Shown here: piece after piece, positions 58,225-64,000 of the stretch
How positions within the stretch are numbered: position 1 is the first letter of the stretch
Layout: the number at the start of each line of letters is the position of its first letter
Source of the DNA: Candidatus Parcubacteria bacterium
GTDB taxonomy: Bacteria > Patescibacteriota > Minisyncoccia > Phycocordibacterales > UBA12088
Direction: 5' to 3'
Assembly: GCA_003694545.1 (NCBI GenBank)
Contig: RFKD01000051.1
Span: 1-64,000 of the forward strand
DNA: 64,000 nucleotides
Position numbers and translations under genes: made by a program
Notes under the pieces: model-generated
Database searches by the model: none
The model's input: the letters and a program-made list of their open reading frames with translations, nothing else
What the model was told of the DNA's origin: nothing

Positions 58225-59751
58225 TTAGCGCGCGTACTCCACGATGCGGTTTTCTCGGATCACATGGACTTTAATTTCGCCAGGGTAGCGCAGTTCATCT
58301 TCAATACGCTTGGCGATGTTGCGCGCTAGTGTCCGCGCGCCGACATCTGAAACAGCTTCCGGCTGGACAAATACACGGACTTCCCGCCCCGCAGAAAGAG
58401 CGTACGCCTTTTGCACCCCCTCAAACGAGGTGGCAATCGCCTCAAGATCCTCCAAGCGCTTAATGTACTGCTCGACGCTATCACGCCGCGCGCCGGGCCT
58501 CCCTCCGGAAATGGCGTCAGCCACCTGCACGATGACCGACTCGACGGTTTCGTAGGGGTATTCTTCGTGGTGCGCTTGCATTGCTTTGATAATGCGCTCG
58601 TCTTCGCCAAATTTCATCAAGATTTTCCTGCCAATTTCCACATGGGACCCTTGCACCTCGTGGTCTAGCGCTTTTCCGATGTCGTGCACCAACCCTGCAG
58701 CTTTCGCGATTTGCACATCCGCCCCCAATTCTTCAGCCAGCATTCCTGCTAAAAGCGCGACTTCCACCGAATGTTGGAGCACATTTTGTCCGTAGCTCGT
58801 TCGGAAATACAGTCGCCCGAGTATCATCAGGGTTTTCGGGTTTAGATTAAACACACCCGCCTCGTACGCGGCCTCCTCCCCTTTTTGTTTAATGATCTTA
58901 TTGATTTCTTCTTTCGCTTTTTCAACCACCTCCTCGATTCGCGCGGGTTGGATGCGCCCGTCGAGAATCAAATTTTCCAAAGCGACGCGGGCAATTTGGC
59001 GGCGTATTGGGTCAAACGATGAGATCATTATTGTTCCAGGCGCGTCATCAATCACCACTTCCACGCCGGTGGCACGCTCGAACGCCTTAATATTTCTCCC
59101 TTCCTTTCCAATAATTTTCCCCTTGATGTCATCGGAAGGTATGGGGACAACCGTTGACATAACATCTGGCGCAACAGAGTTGCCGAGGCGGTGAATAACG
59201 GAAGTAAGGATCTCCTGCGCTTTGCGCTCAAAGCGCTCCTCCCCCTCTTGCGCCAATTTATAGAGACGCTTCGCGATATCTTCCTCGTATTCTCGTTCTA
59301 TTTGTGCGTAGAGTTCCTTGAGAGCCTCATCGCGCGTCATTCCAGCGACTCGCTCGAGCGCTATCTCCATTTCCTCTTGCGCTTTGCGCAACGACGCTCG
59401 GTCAGCCTCGAGCGCCTCTCGCTCTTGGGTGAGCGTTTTTTTTGCAGCTTCATGTTCGGCAAGGCGCTTGTCGAGCGCTTCTTCGCGCGCCAACAAGCGC
59501 TCTTCCAACTTTTGGACACTACGTTCTCGCTCAGCGATAGTCTCGAGCCGCTCATCAATAATGCGTTGCGCCTCCGTTTCCGCGCGCTCAACAATCTTGG
59601 AAGCCTCTTCCTTTGCTTCCAAGAGGCGCTGTTTAATTTCAAGCTCCATTGACCCGCGCTTGGAAAGCGCGATAGCCCAGCGGAGCACATAGCCAACCAC
59701 CCCTCCTACGAGGAGCGCTCCGAACATAGCAAGGAGGATGGTAAAAGACAT
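58225..59751 (-). CDS. rny: Ribonuclease Y
   Basis: RNase Y is a membrane-bound endoribonuclease that starts mRNA decay. The 508 residues show an N-terminal membrane helix (ILLAMFGALLVGGVVGYVL), a ~150-residue coiled coil and a KH domain (IKGKIIGKEGRNIKAFERATG). The HD phosphohydrolase domain follows (HSVEVALLAGML, LVHDIGKALDHE), and the family C-terminus PGEIKVHVIRENR. With pnp and the NYN protein it completes an RNA-decay set in this window. The 260 bp upstream (59752-60010) show no gene; TATTGT ends 12 nt before the ATG. Confidence 0.95.
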   Translation of the reverse strand: MSFTILLAMFGALLVGGVVGYVLRWAIALSKRGSMELEIKQRLLEAKEEASKIVERAETEAQRIIDERLETIAERERSVQKLEERLLAREEALDKRLAEHEAAKKTLTQEREALEADRASLRKAQEEMEIALERVAGMTRDEALKELYAQIEREYEEDIAKRLYKLAQEGEERFERKAQEILTSVIHRLGNSVAPDVMSTVVPIPSDDIKGKIIGKEGRNIKAFERATGVEVVIDDAPGTIMISSFDPIRRQIARVALENLILDGRIQPARIEEVVEKAKEEINKIIKQKGEEAAYEAGVFNLNPKTLMILGRLYFRTSYGQNVLQHSVEVALLAGMLAEELGADVQIAKAAGLVHDIGKALDHEVQGSHVEIGRKILMKFGEDERIIKAMQAHHEEYPYETVESVIVQVADAISGGRPGARRDSVEQYIKRLEDLEAIATSFEGVQKAYALSAGREVRVFVQPEAVSDVGARTLARNIAKRIEDELRYPGEIKVHVIRENRIVEYAR

Positions 59752-60010
59752 ACGCAACCGCTTACAATATGGGCAGCGGCGCGCAGAAAGAAAGCGTTAT
59801 GTTTTTTGCGTCACTGTCGTGCGTGTGCGAGGTTCGTGCTCCAATCGCACTCCTCACGCATCCGAGGATGCACTCTGTTCGCGCAAGGCAGGGAAAAATA
59901 GGCTTTCTGCGCCCAAAGCTGCTGCCGCATACTTGATGGATAACAATACACCAACACAAAGGCCCTACTGGGGAGCCTCCACACGAGGGTACCACACTTC
60001 TTGCGGCGCT

Positions 60011-60622
60011 TCAACAGCGGGTTTTTGGCTGTTTTCCCTTGGAAGGAGCCAGGACTGTGTCAACGATGCCGTAGGCAACCGCCTCCTCGGCCGTCATAAA
60101 GAAATCGCGATCTACATCCTTTTCAATGCGGGAAAGTTTTTGGCCAGTGTTTTCCGCGAGGATCTTGTTGAGCCGTTCGCGGGTGCGCAAGATATGCCGC
60201 GCGGTGATTTCTATATCCGAGGCTTGCCCTTCCACGCCGCCCCACGGCTGGTGGATCATCACCTCCGCATTGGGGAGAATGTAGCGCTTACCGCGCGCTC
60301 CCGCCGACAACACGACAGACGCCATCGAAGCGCAGATACCAAGACAAACGGTGGCGACAGGGGGTTTGATGTGCCGCATTGTGTCGAGTATCGCAAGGCC
60401 AGAGGAAACCACGCCGCCTCCCGAATTGATGTAAAGCCAAATGTCCTTTTTGGGATCCTCAGCCTCGAGGAACAGCAACTGCGCCACGACGGTGTTTGCC
60501 ACCGCGTCGTTAATTGAGCCACCTAAAAACACAATGCGCTCCTTGAGAAGGCGCGAGTAGATGTCGTAGGCGCGTTCGCCGTAGGTTGTTTTTTCAATGA
60601 CGGTAGGAATGAGGTAGGTCAT
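60011..60622 (-). CDS. clpP: ATP-dependent Clp protease proteolytic subunit
   Basis: ClpP is a serine protease forming two seven-membered rings, driven by ClpX or ClpC. The 203 residues include ERIVFLGGSINDAVAN, the Ser in GICASMASVVL, the His in EVMIHQPWGG and the Asp in KDVDRDFFM; the triad is complete. It lies 59 bp downstream of tig on the same strand, the usual neighbourhood. A TAGAGT -10-like box ends 9 nt before the ATG. ClpX is not in the window. Confidence 0.95.
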   Translation of the reverse strand: MTYLIPTVIEKTTYGERAYDIYSRLLKERIVFLGGSINDAVANTVVAQLLFLEAEDPKKDIWLYINSGGGVVSSGLAILDTMRHIKPPVATVCLGICASMASVVLSAGARGKRYILPNAEVMIHQPWGGVEGQASDIEITARHILRTRERLNKILAENTGQKLSRIEKDVDRDFFMTAEEAVAYGIVDTVLAPSKGKQPKTRC

Positions 60623-60681
60623 ACGGCAGATACTCTACCTACATTATGCTGCTTGCGCAACACAACGCAGGCTCGGCGGGG

Positions 60682-61836
60682 TTACTTTTCGCTATTTCCC
60701 TTATTTTCAGCCAAAGACGCCATTGGGGTATCACGCTCGGCTTTATTATGCAGTTCTTCGCCCAACAACCTTCGAAACGCCGCCTCATTGCGCATACGCT
60801 GGCGCAGAAATGCTTCAACGGATTCTCGCTCAAGCGAAGGGTTATGGGAAAGAATATGGTCTGTCTCGCGCTTCACCGCTTCGGCGTCTTCCGTTATGTG
60901 CTCGGCTTCAGCAATAGCTTCCAGGATGAGCTGAGCCTTAACGCGGCGCGCGGCTTCTTCTTGCCAAGCCTGCAGGAGAGCTTCTCTCTTTTCTCCCAAG
61001 TCATCAAGGAATGCTTCCATTGTTTTGCCGAGAGCTGCGAGTTGGGCAGCGACTTCTTCCATTATCCGCATCAGTTCTAGCTCAACAAACACAAGCGGGA
61101 CTTCAAAATCGGTTTCCTTCAGCAAAGCATCAAGGAGCGATTTGCGCGCTGTTTCCGTGCGCTCCCGCGTCAGGAACACGCCGATATCTTTTTGGAGGGC
61201 ATCTTTCAGTTCGGCAACACTTTGAAAAGGTCCAAGATTTTTAGCGATTTCGTCGGTAAGAGGCGGAAGGCTGTCTTCGGATATGTCGTCGAGCGTGGAA
61301 GTATCTTGTGGATTGAGTGCTTTTCGCGCTTTGAGCGCGTGCTCCTTGCGCAGGAGCGTCAAGGCGCGTTCGAGTGCTTCTTTTTGTTCTTTTTCGCTGT
61401 GAGGTTGTGCTCCGCCAAGCACGCGTGCGGCAATTGCGCGATAGTCGGGAAGGGGGATGTCGGGATAGACGGGAACAGCAAGCGTGAAAACGATACCTTC
61501 TTCATCTGCCTCTTCTTTTACAAAAACACGAGGGGCAGCAACCGCTTTTGGCGCGTGTTCGTCAAGCAGGTGCGGCAGGTGAGGCTCCAGCGCAATGCGC
61601 ACGACTTCCCGCACAATGTCGTTTTCCTTGAGATGTTTCTCGGCAACATGAGGCGGCACTTTGCCCGGGCGGAAGCCGTCAAGCACCAGCGTCTGCGCGA
61701 GGGTTTGTATAGCCTTAGGGCGGACGGCGGCAATGGTTTCGTTAGGGACAACACCTTCAAGGTGCACTTCACTGTGGGGCGCTTGCTCCACGGAGCGCAC
61801 GACAATAGGGTGGCGAGTTGCGTCTTGCTGTGTCAT
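60682..61836 (-). CDS. tig: Trigger factor, apparently without PPIase domain
   Basis: Trigger factor is the ribosome-bound chaperone for nascent chains. Residues ~1-130 form the ribosome-binding domain with the signature LDGFRPGKVPPHVAEKHL. Instead of the usual FKBP-type PPIase domain (~100 residues), only a helical linker follows (~150-215), then the C-terminal chaperone domain (SVAELKDALQKDI, VPLVFVELELMRIMEE). The 384 residues are shorter than the ~430 of full-length forms. An extended -10 box (TGGTAGGGT) ends 8 nt before the ATG. Confidence 0.85.
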   Translation of the reverse strand: MTQQDATRHPIVVRSVEQAPHSEVHLEGVVPNETIAAVRPKAIQTLAQTLVLDGFRPGKVPPHVAEKHLKENDIVREVVRIALEPHLPHLLDEHAPKAVAAPRVFVKEEADEEGIVFTLAVPVYPDIPLPDYRAIAARVLGGAQPHSEKEQKEALERALTLLRKEHALKARKALNPQDTSTLDDISEDSLPPLTDEIAKNLGPFQSVAELKDALQKDIGVFLTRERTETARKSLLDALLKETDFEVPLVFVELELMRIMEEVAAQLAALGKTMEAFLDDLGEKREALLQAWQEEAARRVKAQLILEAIAEAEHITEDAEAVKRETDHILSHNPSLERESVEAFLRQRMRNEAAFRRLLGEELHNKAERDTPMASLAENKGNSEK

Positions 61837-61844
61837 ACCGTGCT

Positions 61845-61853
61845 ACCCTACCA
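61845..61853 (-). promoter_or_regulatory. Extended -10 element of tig
   Basis: The minus strand reads TGGTAGGGT, ending 8 nt before ATG 61836; it lies only ~14 bp from the hairpin at 61867-61905. Confidence 0.5.
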
Positions 61854-61866
61854 CACCGCGCACCTC

Positions 61867-61905
61867 ACCACAAACCGCGCGCCCTTGGGGCGCGCGGTTT
61901 GTGGT
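61867..61905. terminator. Very strong bidirectional hairpin
   Basis: ACCACAAACCGCGCGCCC pairs over 18 bp with GGGCGCGCGGTTTGTGGT around a short loop. It separates the membrane-protein gene at 61930 from tig. Confidence 0.75.
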
Positions 61906-61929
61906 GCTGGGCACTACGGCGTCTGCAGC

Positions 61930-62292
61930 TTAAAATTGGAGTTCCCCCTCAATATTTCGGAGTTCCGCGTCAAGGTTTTCCGTGTCAAACTGTAATTCAG
62001 CTTCAATAGTGTCGAGGTCATCGTTCTCGCTCACTTGTTGAAGTTCTTCCGGGCTAGGGCCCTCTAGCGTTTCTGCGGCTGGGACACCAGCGTTCTGTTG
62101 GGCCTTATCGTTGGATTTGCTGCCCCAGTAGTACAAACCGCCGATTGCCAAGACGGCCACGACCACGATTGCCGCGACAACAGGCCCAATCGGCGCCTGA
62201 TCTTGCGTTGCGTTCATAGAAGACTGTGTACCTTGCTCGGACATGCCTGAAGGGGCCCCGGGTTGTTGTGTCTTCATAGGTTTTTGTTCCAT
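61930..62292 (-). CDS. Small single-pass membrane protein, acidic C-terminus
   Basis: This 120-residue protein has a Gln/Pro/Ser-rich N-terminus (~1-35), one membrane span (IGPVVAAIVVVAVLAIGGLYY) and an acidic outer tail. Near-repeats DLDTIEAELQFDTENLDAEL and RNIEGELQF are the notable feature. No family is recognised. Similar short anchored acidic proteins are frequent in Parcubacteria. The strong hairpin just after its stop serves as terminator. Confidence 0.65.
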   Translation of the reverse strand: MEQKPMKTQQPGAPSGMSEQGTQSSMNATQDQAPIGPVVAAIVVVAVLAIGGLYYWGSKSNDKAQQNAGVPAAETLEGPSPEELQQVSENDDLDTIEAELQFDTENLDAELRNIEGELQF

Positions 62293-62382
62293 AAGCGTTG
62301 TAAGTTAGTGGGTGTTGGTGGTTAATAACGCATTACAATTACATAAGCCCTCGGTCAGTCAGGATTCCCTTATTCTTCCCCG

Positions 62383-63444
62383 TCAGTTGGAGATGGAAGG
62401 GTGGTCCTCAGTAGAGACTTTAGCTTCAGTTTCTCCGGCTGTTGTGCTGGTTTCGCCCGAGCCGCTTTGCGTTTGGGCGCGCACGGACCCTAACGCGGCG
62501 CGAACCTCACGCGTTGCGGCAACCAGTGCGGCGTGCGCGCGCTTGATGGCCTCGATGGGTTCGCGCGCCTGTTCTCGGCGCGCCTGCGCCTGCTCGCGCA
62601 GCTGCGCAGCGAGATTGTTCATTGTTTCGGCTGTATTTGTAGTCTGATCGTCTGCAGACACATTAACATCAGCCTCGACTTCAACATTCAGCGCAGCCAC
62701 CACTCCTTTTGCTTGCGCGATTGCGTTGCGTGCTTCTTGTAGTTTTGCGCGAGCGGCCGTCCCGTCGAAGCCGCGTTCACGAAACCCTTCTTCCAATTCG
62801 GCTATGCGGCGCTCTAATTTATCAGCTAGTTTTTCCAGGCGCACCACTGCCGCCTCCAGCCGTTCTTTCACACGACGGAACATGTCGGCAAGGTTATTGC
62901 GTGCACGCTCAAGAATTTGCTCCTTTCGCGCCTCTAATCGCTCTTGCGCCTTTTCTTTACGCTCTTCAAATCGCTCTTTCGCTTTTTCCCTGCGTTCTTC
63001 AAACCGCTCATGAGCTTTATCTTTGGGGTTTTCCATCTCTTGCTTTTCGGCAAGAGGAACCACATTGTCTCTTCCTCTGGGTGGGTAGCTCGGCGGCAGG
63101 GTGGGGGAGTGATCACCTGCCGACGCCGGACGCGCCTCACCGTCTCCCGGTTTCCCTACCGGCTTACCATCACGCGACGGCGGTAGCGGGACTGGGAGGT
63201 GCGGTTTCTCGCGGGAGGGCTTTACCTCCCCTTCGACTTCTGCTTTCACAGACACAGGATCGTCTTGAGCTTTTTCGGATACCACCGCTTCGCCTCTGGC
63301 AGAGCCTCTGGCAGATGTTTCTTGCGCGTACGCGCTTTGAGCGAAGACGGTGAGCGACGCAATGCACACTGCCGCCGCGAAGCCGGCAAAGCCCAACAAG
63401 TGTGTGCGGGAACGCTGGGCAAGGGTAAGGTAGGAGTATGACAT
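62383..63444 (-). CDS. Exported coiled-coil protein with charged repeats
   Basis: This 353-residue protein has a signal peptide (residues ~1-42, ending SAYAQ), a Pro/Lys-rich linker (~65-130), and a long Glu/Arg/Lys-rich single helix with the repeating unit ERFEERREKAK / ERFEERKEKAQ / ERLEARKEQI (~145-190). A second coiled coil follows and then a Ser/Thr/Glu-rich tail. It is probably an extended extracytoplasmic or surface rod. The region 63445-63696 upstream shows no gene, only AT-richer promoter sequence. Confidence 0.7.
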   Translation of the reverse strand: MSYSYLTLAQRSRTHLLGFAGFAAAVCIASLTVFAQSAYAQETSARGSARGEAVVSEKAQDDPVSVKAEVEGEVKPSREKPHLPVPLPPSRDGKPVGKPGDGEARPASAGDHSPTLPPSYPPRGRDNVVPLAEKQEMENPKDKAHERFEERREKAKERFEERKEKAQERLEARKEQILERARNNLADMFRRVKERLEAAVVRLEKLADKLERRIAELEEGFRERGFDGTAARAKLQEARNAIAQAKGVVAALNVEVEADVNVSADDQTTNTAETMNNLAAQLREQAQARREQAREPIEAIKRAHAALVAATREVRAALGSVRAQTQSGSGETSTTAGETEAKVSTEDHPSISN

Positions 63445-63696
63445 ACGGAGTGTTACGTTAAATTATTGCTAAGGGGTCTGGTAACATAAGTCGCATTACT
63501 CGTATTGCAACACGTAACGCTTGCTCAACTACTTGGTTTGCTGTAGGTAGTATACTCACCCGTAAGAGAGCGGACAATACACAGGTTGTGTATAACGGTT
63601 GCCCACAAAATGGGCGCCGCTTTTGTGCCTTTCCAAGTGTGAGCTCCCTGTGCGGCAGATGGAGCGTTTTTGTCGTTGACCTTGTGCATCGCTGCG

Positions 63697-64000
63697 TCAC
63701 GAAGCAAATTTTTGGCGATATAAATCTTTTGCGCGCTCAACGGCTTTTCGGGCGGCTTGCGCCCCCTCAAACCCTTTCACCACCACTTCTTTATTTTGAA
63801 GCGCTTTGTAGGTGGAAAAGAAGTGTTCCATTTCTTTGAGCGTGTGAGAATTAATGTCGTTGAGGTCTTTTACCCCCGCGAATCGCGGGTCTTCGGCGGG
63901 AACCGCGATGAGCTTGTGGTCGTCTTCCCCGTCGTCCGTCATTGCCATAATGCCAACCGGGCGCGCTTCAACGAGTATGCCAGGCAAGAGAGGATATGTG
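63697..64000 (-). CDS. ppa: Inorganic pyrophosphatase, C-terminal part (runs off window)
   Basis: This is a family I soluble pyrophosphatase, which splits PPi from biosynthetic reactions. The visible ~100 residues include the entry TYPLLPGILVEARPVG, the metal-binding MTDDGEDDHKLIAVPAEDPR (Asp cluster) and the C-terminal helix with HFFSTYKALQ. The frame is open to the right edge; the start lies outside. The family C-terminus is complete at 63697. Confidence 0.9.
   Translation of the reverse strand, partial: TYPLLPGILVEARPVGIMAMTDDGEDDHKLIAVPAEDPRFAGVKDLNDINSHTLKEMEHFFSTYKALQNKEVVVKGFEGAQAARKAVERAKDLYRQKFAS

Noticed and set aside
59738..60517. Long plus-strand frames opposite rny and clpP
   Set aside because: They are antisense shadows of well-identified genes in GC-rich DNA.
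61192..61995. Plus-strand frame opposite tig
   Set aside because: It is an antisense shadow of tig and runs through the strong hairpin at 61867.
1..64000. CRISPR arrays or cas genes
   Set aside because: No regularly spaced direct repeats with unique spacers were seen; the repeated sequences are palindromes or tRNA-linked elements.

Overview
The window looks like a GC-rich chromosome segment of a small-genome bacterium of the Candidate Phyla Radiation (Patescibacteria), most like a Parcubacteria-type lineage. This is inferred from very short intergenic gaps, many unknown secreted or coiled-coil proteins, calcium-binding DxDxDG surface proteins, a DksA-like protein without zinc cysteines, and a trigger factor that seems to lack its PPIase domain. 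No rRNA or ribosomal-protein cluster is present to fix the taxonomy. TGA reads as stop throughout.

Layout: 1-13.1 kb is almost all on the minus strand: partial secreted protein, DxDxDG surface protein, ksgA, a UvrD-type helicase, an acetyltransferase relic, a TrmH-type methyltransferase, comM, DksA-like, a membrane protein, pnp, a NYN nuclease and rpsO. The LysM-M23 hydrolase is the plus-strand exception. 13.4-15.1 kb holds xer and exoA. 15.1-17.1 kb is a non-coding and partly AT-rich region with a perfect DnaA box, a large rod-like RNA hairpin and a cluster of parS-like palindromes running into cca. 18.5-23.8 kb is a five-gene envelope/redox operon. 23.8-26.9 kb has a pilin-like gene, a secreted protein, tRNAs and a DnaA-box-like cluster. 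27.0-36.5 kb is an AT-rich acquired defence island beside tRNA-Pro: recombinase relic, XRE regulator, PLD-SNF2 helicase, frameshifted adenine methyltransferase and a RloC/PrrC-like ATPase. 37-51 kb holds metabolic genes, peptidases and mscS. 50.8-56.3 kb carries surface and secreted proteins and a membrane synthase-glutaminyl cyclase fusion. 56.6-64 kb holds tRNA-Gly, hup, pheA, rny, clpP, tig, two envelope proteins and partial ppa.

Three signals recur. Many genes have an extended -10 box (TGnTAnnnT) 6-13 nt before the start codon, so their mRNAs are probably leaderless. A smaller set instead has TTGACA-type promoters, structured leaders, strong Shine-Dalgarno sites and terminators. Three of the four tRNA genes are followed by copies of one structured element that contains an inverted imitation of the tRNA's own 3' half.

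The gene orientation (minus to the left, mainly plus to the right), the DnaA boxes and the parS-like cluster together suggest that the replication origin or segregation centre lies between about 13 and 26 kb. This is inference; no dnaA, dnaN, parA or parB lies in the window.
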